A stretch of 64,000 nt of DNA. Source: Streptomyces harbinensis. GTDB taxonomy: Bacteria; Actinomycetota; Actinomycetes; Streptomycetales; Streptomycetaceae. The notes under the pieces are model-generated. The model saw only the letters and a list, made by a program, of their open reading frames with translations, had not been told where the DNA came from and searched no databases. Position 1 is the stretch's first letter. Each line of letters begins with the position of its first letter. This document shows positions 39,519 to 48,228 of this stretch, piece by piece. The DNA is taken from assembly GCF_900116145.1 (NCBI RefSeq), contig NZ_FPAB01000002.1:186001-250000 (forward strand), read 5' to 3'. A program made the translations under genes and the position numbers.

Positions 39519-40433
39519 TCACCGGCTCCGGCGCAACGCTGTCGCCGCCTCGTGGAAGAGGGATTCCGCCGCCGTCTCCGCCGGGGTGGGGCGGCGGTCG
39601 GCCAGGCGGGCGAGCAGGATGCGGCGGGTGGGGGCCGAGGGTTCGAGGGCGATCACCTTGATGCCCGAGCGCAGGTTCGTCAGCGCCAGCCGGGGCGCCA
39701 GGGCGATGCCCAGGCCGATGGAGACCATCGCCTGCGCCTCCTGGTAGTCGTGGGCGAAGAAGGCGATCGACGGCCGGAAGCCGGCCGCGTGGCAGCTGCG
39801 GGCCAGTACGTCGGCCACCGGGTGCTCGTCGGCGCGGGTGATCCAGTCCTCGCCGCTCAGCTCCGCCATGTTCACCGCGTCCCGGTGGGCCAGTGGGTGG
39901 CCGTCGGAGACGATCAGCGCGGTGGCGTCGTCCAGCAGCGGGGTGAGGGCCAGCGCCGGGTCGTCCACCCGGCTCCAGTCGTAGTCCCACAGCAGCGCCA
40001 GCTGGATCTCGCGGCTCTCCAGCATCGACAGCAGCCCGTCGAGCACGGCGCTGCGTACGACCAGCCGGATGCCCGGATGGGCCTGTGCGAAGCGGCGCAC
40101 CACGAGCGGCAGCAGCGAGGACCCGGCGGTCGGGAAGGACCCGATCCGCAGTTCGCCCGAGCGAAGTCCGGCGATCTCGTCCAGCTCGGCCGCCGCCGCG
40201 CCCAGCTGCCGCCCGATGCGCCGCGCGTGCCGGACGAGTGCCTCTCCCGCCGGGGTCAGCGCCACGCCTCTGGCGTGCCGTTCCAGCAGCGGCTGGCCCG
40301 CCTCGGACTCCAGCTTTGCGATTTGCTGCGAAACGGCGGACGGGGTGAACGCCATGGCCTGGGCCGCCGCCGTCAGGGAGCCGTGCCCGGCCACTTCGGC
40401 CAGCAGCAGCATCCGCCGCACATCGAGTCTCAT
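39519..40433 (-). CDS. LysR-family regulator of the PrpF/ABC unit
   Basis: 304 residues. HTH: RMLLLAEVAGHGSLTAAAQA and MAFTPSAVSQQIAKLESEAG, then the effector domain (LRIGSFPTAGSSLLPLVVRR; GLGIALAPRLALTNLRSGIK). ATG 40433 has AAGG 8 nt upstream; the frame above to 40514 crosses the intergenic region. It is divergent from the PrpF gene across 110 bp, with an inverted repeat immediately before its start, the standard layout for a LysR activator of a catabolic operon. Confidence 0.93.
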   Translation of the reverse strand: MRLDVRRMLLLAEVAGHGSLTAAAQAMAFTPSAVSQQIAKLESEAGQPLLERHARGVALTPAGEALVRHARRIGRQLGAAAAELDEIAGLRSGELRIGSFPTAGSSLLPLVVRRFAQAHPGIRLVVRSAVLDGLLSMLESREIQLALLWDYDWSRVDDPALALTPLLDDATALIVSDGHPLAHRDAVNMAELSGEDWITRADEHPVADVLARSCHAAGFRPSIAFFAHDYQEAQAMVSIGLGIALAPRLALTNLRSGIKVIALEPSAPTRRILLARLADRRPTPAETAAESLFHEAATALRRSR

Positions 40434-40441
40434 GGCGCCAG

Positions 40442-40460
40442 CCTTAAGTTCTGCTAAAGG
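40442..40460. promoter_or_regulatory. Inverted repeat before the LysR gene
   Basis: CCTTAAG-TTCTG-CTAAAGG: arms match at 6 of 7 positions around 5 nt, located 8 bp from the LysR start in the shared control region with prpF. A likely LysR autoregulatory site. Confidence 0.55.
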
Positions 40461-40543
40461 GGTCTCCACTTTTCCGAGATTGTACTGAACCTCCCCGGCG
40501 TCCATGCTCGACATCGCTCGGACCAGGTACGGAAGGACGTCGG

Positions 40544-41665
40544 GTGTTGCGACTGCCAGGAACCCTCATGCGCGGCGGTACCAGCAAGTGCTGGATCTTC
40601 GACGCCCGCGATCTGCCGCCCGGCGCCGACCGGCCCGGCGGGCGGCTGGACGAGGTGCTGGCCTCGGCGTTCGGCGCCCGTGACCCGCGCCAGATCGACG
40701 GCGTCGGCGGAGCCACCTCCACCACCTCCAAAGCCGCCATCGTGCACCCCTCCATCGAGGACGGCGTGGACGTGGACTACCTCTTCGCCCAGGTCGGCAT
40801 CGGCACCCCCGGCGTCGAATGGGGCAGCAACTGCGGCAACTGCGCCACCGCCGTCGGCCTGTACGCGCTGCTCAACGGCCTCGCTGTGCCCACCGGGCCG
40901 CGCAGCACCGTGGTGCTGCGCAACCGCAACACCGGCGTCCGGCTCTCCGCCACCGTCCCCACCCCCGGCGGCACCGTCCCGGAACTCGGGACCGCGACCG
41001 TGCCCGGCTCGCTCGCCATCGGCGTCCCCGTCGGGCTCGGCTTCCGGAACCCGGCCGGGGCCAGCACCGGAGCGTTGCTGCCCACCGGGGCCGGTACCGA
41101 ACTGCTCGGCGGCGTCCCGGTCACCCTCGTCGACGCCGGCGCCCCCGCCGTCCTCGCCGACGCCGCCGCCCTCGGCGCCACCGCCCTGGAGAACCCGGAA
41201 GAGTTCGCCGCGCACGTCCCGGCCCTGGCCGCGCTGCGCCGGGCCGCCGCGCTGCGGATGGGCCTGGCCACCGAGGCCGACCCGGTCAGCCACGCCGTGC
41301 CCAAGGCGGGCGTGGTGGCGGCTCCCGGCGACTACATCACCACGCTGGGTGAGACAGTGCGCATGGCTGATTACGATGTGGCCGTCCGCATGGTCTCCAT
41401 GCACGCGCCGCACCCGGTCATCGGCCTGACCTCCGCCGTAGCCGTCGCGTCCGCGGTACTGACACCCGGCACGATCCCGGCAAAACTGGCCGGAAACCGA
41501 CCGTCCGCCACCGTCGTGCGGCTGGGAACCCCGGCCGGCGTCGTGGCCGCGGAGGCGGAGACCGACGCCTCGGGCACCGTCCGGCTCGTCACCCTGCACC
41601 GAGCCGCCCGGCGCATCGCCACCGCTCACCTTCTCGTCCCCGCACTACTCCAGGAAAGCGTGTGA
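40544..41665 (+). CDS. PrpF-family isomerase/tautomerase
   Basis: 373 residues of the PrpF fold (diaminopimelate-epimerase-like double domain). Motifs: LMRGGTSKCWIFDARDL, VGGATSTTSKAAIVHPS (the catalytic Lys region), VEWGSNCGNCATAVGLYALL (the Cys region), and MVSMHAPHPVIGLTSAVAVA near the end. Known members isomerise 2-methylaconitate or tautomerise 4-oxalomesaconate. Here it is followed by a full ABC importer and faced by LysR, with no methylcitrate genes nearby, so a tricarboxylate-like or aconitate substrate taken up by that importer is plausible. GTG 40544 follows GGAAGGA. Confidence 0.9.
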   Translation: MLRLPGTLMRGGTSKCWIFDARDLPPGADRPGGRLDEVLASAFGARDPRQIDGVGGATSTTSKAAIVHPSIEDGVDVDYLFAQVGIGTPGVEWGSNCGNCATAVGLYALLNGLAVPTGPRSTVVLRNRNTGVRLSATVPTPGGTVPELGTATVPGSLAIGVPVGLGFRNPAGASTGALLPTGAGTELLGGVPVTLVDAGAPAVLADAAALGATALENPEEFAAHVPALAALRRAAALRMGLATEADPVSHAVPKAGVVAAPGDYITTLGETVRMADYDVAVRMVSMHAPHPVIGLTSAVAVASAVLTPGTIPAKLAGNRPSATVVRLGTPAGVVAAEAETDASGTVRLVTLHRAARRIATAHLLVPALLQESV

Positions 41666-41705
41666 GCCCCGGCGCACCCGCCTTCTGGGCAGCAAAGGAG
41701 CTGTC

Positions 41706-42803
41706 GTGAAAGTCCAGTTGGAGAACATCACCCTCGCCTACGGCGAGGCCACCGCCATCGACCGGCTCAGCGTCACCGTCGAGGACGGCGAGTCACTGGT
41801 GCTGCTGGGCAAATCGGGCTGCGGCAAGACCTCCACCATGCGGTGCGTGGCCGGCTTGGAGACCCCGACCGGCGGCCGGATCACCATCGGCGACACCGTC
41901 GTCTTCGACGGCGAACGCGGCGTCCGGGTCGCCCCGAACAAGCGCAACGTCGGCATGGTGTTCCAGTCCTACGCGGTCTGGCCGCACCGCACCATATTCC
42001 AGAACGTCGCCTTCCCCCTCCAGCAACAGCGCCTGCCCAAGGCCGAGATCCGCGAGCGCGTCGCCGACGTCCTCGCTCTGGTCGGCCTCACCGAGTACGC
42101 CGAGCGCGGCGCCAGCCTGCTCAGCGGCGGCCAGATGCAGCGCGTCGCCCTCGCCCGCAGCCTCGTCATGCGCCCCAGCGTGCTGCTGCTCGACGAACCG
42201 CTCTCCAACCTCGACGCCCGGCTGCGCGACCGGCTGCGGGTCGAACTCCGCGAGATCCAGCAACGGCTCGGCCTCACCTGCGTCTACGTCACCCACGACC
42301 AGTCCGAGGCGCTCGCCCTCGCCGACCGCATCGCCCTTATGCAGGGCGGCCGGATCGTCCAGATCGACCGCCCCGAGAAGATCTACGACGCCCCGTCCTC
42401 CGCCGCCATCGCCGACTTCCTCGGCGTCTCCAACATCTTCCCCTGCGCCCCGGCCGGCCCCGGGAGCGCCCCGGCCACCTACCGGCTCACCGGACACGCC
42501 ACCGAGGTCACCAGCGACACCCCCGCCGCCGGCACCGGCAAAGACCCCCGCGTCTGCATCCGTCCCGAGGACATCCGGCTCACCGGCGAACCCGCCACCG
42601 GCGCCAACAGCTGGCCGGGCCGCGTCGACGTGGTCAGCTTCCAGGGCTCCTACGTCCGCTACCGGGTCAGCCTCAAGGACGGCCCCGAACTCGACGCCGT
42701 CGTCCCGCGCCGCGCCACCCGCATGCTCGACGTCGGCACCCCCGTCTGGGCCTCCGCCGACCCCGACGCCGTCCAGATCCTGCCGGCGGAGGTGCCCGCG
42801 TGA
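41706..42803 (+). CDS. FbpC/PotA-type ABC transporter ATP-binding protein
   Basis: 365 residues. Walker A GKSGCGKTSTMRCVAGLETP, NVGMVFQSYAVWPHRTIFQN, signature LLSGGQMQRVALARSL, Walker B LLLLDEPLSNLDARLRD and VYVTHDQSEALALADR. A C-terminal TOBE-like domain (~280-360, DVVSFQGSYVRYRVSLKDGP) is present, as in PotA/FbpC/phosphonate-type importers. GTG 41706 follows AAAGGAG. It precedes the permease with a 4-nt overlap. Confidence 0.93.
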   Translation: MKVQLENITLAYGEATAIDRLSVTVEDGESLVLLGKSGCGKTSTMRCVAGLETPTGGRITIGDTVVFDGERGVRVAPNKRNVGMVFQSYAVWPHRTIFQNVAFPLQQQRLPKAEIRERVADVLALVGLTEYAERGASLLSGGQMQRVALARSLVMRPSVLLLDEPLSNLDARLRDRLRVELREIQQRLGLTCVYVTHDQSEALALADRIALMQGGRIVQIDRPEKIYDAPSSAAIADFLGVSNIFPCAPAGPGSAPATYRLTGHATEVTSDTPAAGTGKDPRVCIRPEDIRLTGEPATGANSWPGRVDVVSFQGSYVRYRVSLKDGPELDAVVPRRATRMLDVGTPVWASADPDAVQILPAEVPA

Positions 42804-44509
42804 GCACCCTGCTGATCAGAATCCGCCGCGGCCTGCCCACCTCCGTCCTGCTGCTGATCCTCGGCGTCCTCGTCATCGTCCCGATGCTGTTCATCGCGCT
42901 CGCCGCGTTCAGCTCCGAGACCCCGCGCCCCGGCTCCATCGGCCTGAGCGGACTCTCCCTCGACAACTTCGCCATCTTCGGCTCCAGCCAGGCCCTCGGC
43001 GCCGTCGGCAACTCCCTCCTCGTCGCCGGCTCCGCCTCCGTCCTGGCCCTCGCCATCGGCTGCGGACTCGCCTTCCTCGCCGCCCGCACCGACACCCCCG
43101 GCCGCCGGTTCCTCTATTTCGCCGGCATCGCCCCGATGTTCCTGCCCTCCCTGGTCGGCGCGCTGGCCTGGTCCCTGCTGGGCAGCCCCGCCACCGGCTT
43201 CCTCAACCTGCTGCTGCACAGCGTCGGGCTGAACATCACCGTCAACATCTACAGCATGCCGGGCCTCATCATGGTCCTGGCGCTGTACTACGCCCCGTAC
43301 GCCTTCCTCCTGGTGCATGGCGCGCTCTCCCTCATGAACCCCGACCTGGAGGAAGCGGCCTTCGTGCACGGCGGCACCCGCCGCCGCACCCTGCGCCGCG
43401 TCACCTTCCCCCTCGCCCTCCCCGCAGTCCTGGGCTCCGGCATCCTCATCTTCGCCCTCACCATGGAGAACTTCCCCGTCGCCCAGGTGATCGGCAACCC
43501 CGCCCAGATCGACACCCTGCCCAGCTTCATCTACCGGCTGATGAACGCCTCCCCCTCCCGGGGCAACGAGGCAGCCGCCGTCGCCATCGTCCTCACCGGC
43601 GTCCTGCTCATCGTCACCGCGATCCAGCAACGGGCCGTGCTGCGGCGCAAGTTCACCACCGTCACCGGCAAGGGCGTCAAACCCAAGAAGGTGCCGCTCG
43701 GCCGCTGGCGCCTGCCCGCCTTCGCCGCCGCCGTCCTCTACTTCGTCCTCGCCGTCGTCCTGCCGCTGGGCGCCCTGCTGATCGCCTCGCTCCAGAACTC
43801 CCCGTACGTCGCCTCCCTCGGCCAGCTCACCGAACCCGGCGCGCTCTCCTTCTACGCCCTCGGCGAGCTGATCACCTCCGACGACTTCCTCCAGGCCGCC
43901 CGCAACAGCGTCCTCACCGCCGTCCTCGCCGGACTCATCGGCACCGCCCTCAGCTTCGGGCTGGCCTACACCGTCTACCGCACCGGCGCCGCCGGCCGCC
44001 GCGTCCTGGAGTTCGCCGCCATGGCCCCGCTCGCCGTGCCCGCCATCGTGCTCGGCCTCGGCCTGCTGTGGACCTGGCTGGTCGTGCCGCTGCCGGTGTA
44101 CGGCACGGTCGTGGTGCTGATCGTCGCCTTCCTCGCCGTCTTCCTGCCCCAGAGCTACCGGGGCGTCAGCGCCTCCATCCTCCAGGTGGATCGCGATCTG
44201 GAGGACAGCGCCGTCCTGCTCGGCGCCCACCGCACCAAGGCCGTCACCAAGGTCACCCTCCCCCTGATGCGGGTCGGCATGGTCTCCACCCTGCTGCTCC
44301 TGCTGATGCTCTGCATGCGCGAACTGTCGGCCGCGCTCTTCCTGTTCACCTCCGACACCCGGCTGCTGTCCATCCTCATCTTCGACAACTACGACAACGG
44401 CGCCATGCAGGGCGCCGCCTCGGTGAGCCTGCTCTACTGCGGCGTCATCGGCGTCATCGCCCTGCTGGCCAAGTCCCTTGGAGCACGGACCGTGGACGGT
44501 GCCCGATGA
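42800..44509 (+). CDS. Double-length ABC permease (FbpB-type)
   Basis: 569 residues with two homologous membrane halves, as in FbpB and related iron/tricarboxylate/phosphonate importers. Each half carries an EAA loop: [20 protein letters not shown] (first) and LEDSAVLLGAHRTKAVTKVT (second). Twelve hydrophobic segments are visible. GTG 42800 overlaps the ATPase stop, and its own TGA overlaps the binding-protein ATG, so the whole importer is translationally coupled. Confidence 0.93.
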   Translation: MSTLLIRIRRGLPTSVLLLILGVLVIVPMLFIALAAFSSETPRPGSIGLSGLSLDNFAIFGSSQALGAVGNSLLVAGSASVLALAIGCGLAFLAARTDTPGRRFLYFAGIAPMFLPSLVGALAWSLLGSPATGFLNLLLHSVGLNITVNIYSMPGLIMVLALYYAPYAFLLVHGALSLMNPDLEEAAFVHGGTRRRTLRRVTFPLALPAVLGSGILIFALTMENFPVAQVIGNPAQIDTLPSFIYRLMNASPSRGNEAAAVAIVLTGVLLIVTAIQQRAVLRRKFTTVTGKGVKPKKVPLGRWRLPAFAAAVLYFVLAVVLPLGALLIASLQNSPYVASLGQLTEPGALSFYALGELITSDDFLQAARNSVLTAVLAGLIGTALSFGLAYTVYRTGAAGRRVLEFAAMAPLAVPAIVLGLGLLWTWLVVPLPVYGTVVVLIVAFLAVFLPQSYRGVSASILQVDRDLEDSAVLLGAHRTKAVTKVTLPLMRVGMVSTLLLLLMLCMRELSAALFLFTSDTRLLSILIFDNYDNGAMQGAASVSLLYCGVIGVIALLAKSLGARTVDGAR

Positions 44510-45621
44510 GAACCCGCCTCCGCTACGCCCTCACCGCCCTCACCGTCCCGCTCGCCCTGGCCGCCGCCTCCTGCGCCGCGCCGCCCTCGGTCGCCGTCGT
44601 GGACGCCGAATCCGCCACCGTCGACACCAGCGACGGCCTGGTGGTGGACGGCGAGCGCATCGCCGACGCCGAACTGTTCGAAGCCGCCCGCGCCGAAGGA
44701 TCGCTCTCCCTCTACAGCGGCTACGTCGAGAACTCCGAGAAGCAGGTGATCGCCGCCTTCGAACGGGACACCGGCATCGAGGTCAACCTGGTGCGGCTGG
44801 TGCCCAACCGGCTCGCCGAACGCGTCCTGAGCGAACAGGGCGCCGGCCGGCTCGGCGCCGACGTGGTGCGCACCTCCGACTACGACATCGCGATGCGCAT
44901 GTACGACGCGGGGGTCTTCACCGGCCACGACGTGCCCGGCGCCGACAGCCTCGACGACACCGTCCGCTACCGGGACGGCGCCTTCTACCGGGTCTTCAAT
45001 CCGCTCTACACCTTCGCCTACAACACCGTGCTGGTCGATCCCGAGGACGCCCCCACCTCCTGGGAGGGGCTGACCGAGGACCGCTGGCGGGGCCACCTCG
45101 GCATCACCCAGGTCGGCGCCGGCGGCTCCTCGCTGACCCTCACCCGCTTCCAGGAGGAGCGGCTGGGACCGGACTTCCTGCCCGCGCTCGCCGACCAGCG
45201 GCCCCGGATCTTCGACTCCTCCAGCGCCGCCCTGGAATCACTGGCCCGCGGCGAGGTCTCGGTGGCCACCGCCGTGGTCAGCAGCGTCAACATCGCCGCC
45301 GCCAAGAACGCCCCGGTCGACTTCGTCGTCCCGGAGGAAGGGATGGCCGCCTACGACTACTTCGTCGGCAAGACCACCTCCGCCCGCCACGAGGCGGCGG
45401 CCGAACTCTTCCTCGACTGGAACCTGTCCCAGCGCGGCCAGGACGTCTTCCGGCAGATCGGCGAGTTCCCGGCGCGCTCCGACGTCAGCCCGCCCGAGAT
45501 CCTCGGCCAGCAACTGCCCGCCGCCGACTCCGGACTCATCGTCCGCATCCCGCCGCAGGAGCTGATCGACGCCGCCGAGGCCGACCAGCGGCGCTGGCTG
45601 TCGCTCTTCGGCTATCTGTGA
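44506..45621 (+). CDS. FbpA-type extracellular solute-binding lipoprotein
   Basis: 371 residues. The lipoprotein signal ends LAAASC (Cys23). The mature protein is a bacterial binding protein of the iron/thiamine/phosphonate class: LSLYSGYVENSEKQVIAAFE, FERDTGIEVNLVRLVPNRLA, LGADVVRTSDYDIAMRMYDA, VFNPLYTFAYNTVLVDPEDA and GEVSVATAVVSSVNIAAAKN. The metal-ligand Tyr pair typical of ferric-binding proteins is not obvious, which favours an organic anion. ATG 44506 overlaps the permease stop. Confidence 0.92.
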   Translation: MRTRLRYALTALTVPLALAAASCAAPPSVAVVDAESATVDTSDGLVVDGERIADAELFEAARAEGSLSLYSGYVENSEKQVIAAFERDTGIEVNLVRLVPNRLAERVLSEQGAGRLGADVVRTSDYDIAMRMYDAGVFTGHDVPGADSLDDTVRYRDGAFYRVFNPLYTFAYNTVLVDPEDAPTSWEGLTEDRWRGHLGITQVGAGGSSLTLTRFQEERLGPDFLPALADQRPRIFDSSSAALESLARGEVSVATAVVSSVNIAAAKNAPVDFVVPEEGMAAYDYFVGKTTSARHEAAAELFLDWNLSQRGQDVFRQIGEFPARSDVSPPEILGQQLPAADSGLIVRIPPQELIDAAEADQRRWLSLFGYL

Positions 45622-45629
45622 CGACGGCC

Positions 45630-45666
45630 GCCCCGGGGGCGTACCCGACCGGGCACGCCCCGGGGC
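45630..45666. terminator. Hairpin terminator after the ABC operon
   Basis: GCCCCGGGGgCGT (45630-45642, one bulged G) pairs with ACGCCCCGGGGC (45655-45666). It separates the operon from the convergent gene. Confidence 0.7.
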
Positions 45667-45680
45667 CGGCGGGGGCCGCG

Positions 45681-46517
45681 TCAGCCGGCCTCCGGGGCGT
45701 TCACCTCGATCGAGAGATCGTTGTCCACCGTGTAGTACGGGAACACCCGCTGCCCGGCCACCCGGGTGTGCGGATAGACGAACACCCGCTTGCGCTCCGC
45801 CACATCGTCCAGCAGCCGGGAGATCCGGACGGGCGCGGCGGTGGGGGAGGGGAGCAGGAACAGATCCCAGTACGCGGCGCGCGGCGGCTCCTCCTCCAGC
45901 AGCCGCGCCAGCTCCACCGTCCACCGCAGTCCGCCCGAGGCGTCCACCCGCACCGGCACCTCGTGCCGCGGCCCGCCCGTGCCCCGGCGGCGCAGCAGCA
46001 CCCGCGCCCCGGCCGTCACCGCCACCCCGACCGGCCGCGCCCACACTGTCAGCGCGCCGTCCGCCAATCGCAGCGGCCCCGCCTCCACATGGCCCTCCCG
46101 CAGCCAGGCCCGCACCACCAGCGCGCCGCCGCCGTCCGCGTACGGCACCCGCACCGCCAGCGGCCCAGGACCCGCCGGGAGCGGGCGGTCCACCAGGGCG
46201 CGCAGATCCCGCAGCCCGGCCGCCACCGGAGAGCGCCGGCCGCCGTCCTCCAGCAGCACCTCCCAGTGGCCCTCGGCCAGCACCCGTTCCCGGGGCAGCC
46301 GGAACCGCAGCCGCCCCGGCGCCCCCGGCAGCGGCTCCAGCGCGACCACCGTGGCCCGCGCGCCCGCCGCCGGGCGCAGCCGCAGCACCGCCCCGGCCGC
46401 GCCACCCGCCGGCAGCTCCATGTCCACGGTGAGCACCCCGGCCGCGTCCACCGCGCAGCCGGCCACCGGCCGCGCCGCGAACGCCTCCGTCCCCGTCCCG
46501 GCCGCCGTCGCCGTCAC
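45681..46517 (-). CDS. Hypothetical beta-rich protein coupled to a glycosyltransferase
   Basis: 278 residues with no signal peptide or helix of membrane type. The composition suggests an all-beta sandwich (VLTVDMELPAGGAAGAVLRL; GLRWTVELARLLEEEPPRAA). It ends in KRVFVYPHTRVAGQRVFPYY and TVDNDLSIEVN, a segment I associate with actinobacterial wall-glycosyltransferase partners but cannot name. GTG 46517 overlaps the glycosyltransferase stop (GTGA). It could be a carbohydrate-binding or modulating partner. No function is claimed. Confidence 0.7.
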   Translation of the reverse strand: MTATAAGTGTEAFAARPVAGCAVDAAGVLTVDMELPAGGAAGAVLRLRPAAGARATVVALEPLPGAPGRLRFRLPRERVLAEGHWEVLLEDGGRRSPVAAGLRDLRALVDRPLPAGPGPLAVRVPYADGGGALVVRAWLREGHVEAGPLRLADGALTVWARPVGVAVTAGARVLLRRRGTGGPRHEVPVRVDASGGLRWTVELARLLEEEPPRAAYWDLFLLPSPTAAPVRISRLLDDVAERKRVFVYPHTRVAGQRVFPYYTVDNDLSIEVNAPEAG

Positions 46518-47782
46518 CGCGCCCTCCGTGCCGTCCTGAGCGTGGCGGCGCCCGCCGCCCAGGTCAGATCCCGTACCGCGTAGCCGCCGCTGAGCACCGC
46601 CGCGCCCACCCCGCGCAGCAGCCCGGCCCGGCGTCGCGGCGCCCCGGCGCGCCTGGCGGCCAGCAGCTCACCGAACAGCCTCTCCGCGTGCTCCACCACC
46701 GGCGCCGGATCGAACCGGGCGGCGTTCTCCCGCGCCCGCTCACCCATCCGCCGCCGCAGCGCGCCGTCCGCCATCAGCGCGGCGAGCGCCCCGGCCAGCG
46801 CGTCCCGGTCCCCGACCGGGACGAGCCGGCCGTCCTGTCCGTCGGCGACGATCTCGCGCGGCCCGTGCGGACAGTCGGTGGCGACCACCGGGAGACCGCA
46901 CCGCATGGCCTCCACCAGCGTCATCCCGAACGGCTCGAACTCCGAGGTCAGCACCGCGATCGAGCCCTTGACCCACTCGGCCTCCAGCGGCGTGGCCGGG
47001 CCCATCAGGAAGACCTGGTCGTTGAGGGCGCGCGCGTCGATGAGCCGGCGCAGCGCGTCCCGCTCGGGGCCGTGCCCGTAGATCCGCAGCTGCCACGCGG
47101 GAAAGCGCCCGGCCAGCTGAGCCCAGGCCTCGATCAGCCGGTCGAACCGCTTGACCCGGTGGAGGCGCCCGGCGGCGATCACCACCCGCGCGCGGCCCTC
47201 GGCCGGCGCGACGGCGGGCTCGGGCACGCTGTTCGGCAGGGCCTCGACCCGCACCCCGGACAGCCCCAGTTTGCGGCGGTACGCGGCGGCGTCCGCCCGC
47301 GTGACGCAGGTGATCGCGTCCAGCCGGGGGTAGACGCGGCGCATGGCGTTGCGCATCCGGGAGGGCTGGCCGTCCAGGGTCAGGTGCTCCTGCGCCACCT
47401 TCACCACCCGGCCGGGCGCCTGGAGCGCCAGATGGACGTTCAGCCCGGCGCGGGTGCCGACCGCCACATCCGCGTCGAGGGCGCCGAGGGCGGCGGCGAT
47501 CCGTTCGTCCGTCAGCTCGCTGTACTGGAAGCGGCGCGAGTCCCCGGACGGGAAGACCCGCGGGGGCCGGCGGTGCCGGGGGTCGTCCTGCTCGCCGGCC
47601 AGGTCCACCAGGGCCCGCATCCGCACCCGGGGATCGAGCGCCAAGTGCGGCTGCTCCCGGTGCCGCAGGACCGAGATGATCTCCACCTCGTGCCGGGAGG
47701 CCAGCGCCTGCGCCAGGTTGAAGGTCGTCCGGATCGTTCCCCCGATCCCGTACCCGTTGTGCAGGAGGAAAGAGATCTTCAT
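46514..47782 (-). CDS. GT4-family glycosyltransferase
   Basis: 422 residues of GT-B fold. N-domain: ISFLLHNGYGIGGTIRTTFN, VKVAQEHLTLDGQPSRMRNA, DAITCVTRADAAAYRRKLGL. C-domain: VVIAAGRLHRVKRFDRLIEA, LRIYGHGPERDALRRLI and the catalytic EFEPFGMTLVEAMRCGLPVV, with the E...FGMTLVEA (E-x7-E) motif. A long C-terminal tail (RAGAPRRRAGLLRGVGAAVL) with a hydrophobic stretch may associate with the membrane. It probably adds a sugar to a wall or teichoic-acid-like polymer; its donor and acceptor are unknown. AAGG lies very near ATG 47782. Confidence 0.92.
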   Translation of the reverse strand: MKISFLLHNGYGIGGTIRTTFNLAQALASRHEVEIISVLRHREQPHLALDPRVRMRALVDLAGEQDDPRHRRPPRVFPSGDSRRFQYSELTDERIAAALGALDADVAVGTRAGLNVHLALQAPGRVVKVAQEHLTLDGQPSRMRNAMRRVYPRLDAITCVTRADAAAYRRKLGLSGVRVEALPNSVPEPAVAPAEGRARVVIAAGRLHRVKRFDRLIEAWAQLAGRFPAWQLRIYGHGPERDALRRLIDARALNDQVFLMGPATPLEAEWVKGSIAVLTSEFEPFGMTLVEAMRCGLPVVATDCPHGPREIVADGQDGRLVPVGDRDALAGALAALMADGALRRRMGERARENAARFDPAPVVEHAERLFGELLAARRAGAPRRRAGLLRGVGAAVLSGGYAVRDLTWAAGAATLRTARRAR

Positions 47783-47865
47783 ACCTTCACAGACAAGCCC
47801 GGCGGCCCCGGGACCCCGCAGGCCGCACCGGGCCGTGGCGCGAATGGCGGGGCGGAACCGCCCGG

Positions 47866-48228
47866 TCAGCTCACGTCGGTCACGGTCACCCGCACCGCGA
47901 CCCGCGCCGCCCCGGCCCCCTCCGGAACCGCGCCGCCGCTGCCCAGCACCTCGGCCACCGCCCCGGTGACCGCCGCGCGCACCGCCCGCGTCACCTCCAC
48001 CGCCCGGTGGCCGCGCGCCGCCGCCAGCTCGATGTGGACCTCCCAGCTGCCCGCCGACCGGCCGGGCCGCACCCGCACCCCCGCCGGGCGCCGTGCCACC
48101 CGGCCGCCCGCTCCGCGCAGCACCTCCGCGAGACCGGGCCGCAGATACGCCACCCCCGCGACCTCGCGCGCCGCCGCCGCGGCGGCCCGCAGCACCCGAT
48201 CGGCGAGCGCCGGTTCGCCGTTCACCAC
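47866..48228 (-). CDS. Small Asp23-like protein
   Basis: 120 residues. The alternating strand-helix-strand pattern of the Asp23/Gls24 family is visible: VRVRPGRSAGSWEVHIELAA, VEVTRAVRAAVTGAVAEVLG and RVAVRVTVTDVS. It is smaller than the Asp23 at 49500 and lacks a start domain. GTG 48228 overlaps the anti-sigma/Asp23 gene stop by 7 nt, so it is in the same transcript as the ECF sigma factor. Confidence 0.75.
   Translation of the reverse strand: MVNGEPALADRVLRAAAAAAREVAGVAYLRPGLAEVLRGAGGRVARRPAGVRVRPGRSAGSWEVHIELAAARGHRAVEVTRAVRAAVTGAVAEVLGSGGAVPEGAGAARVAVRVTVTDVS

Noticed and set aside
47866..47970. Extra gene between the glycosyltransferase and the Asp23-like gene
   Set aside because: The 83-bp gap has no start with SD or coding pattern.
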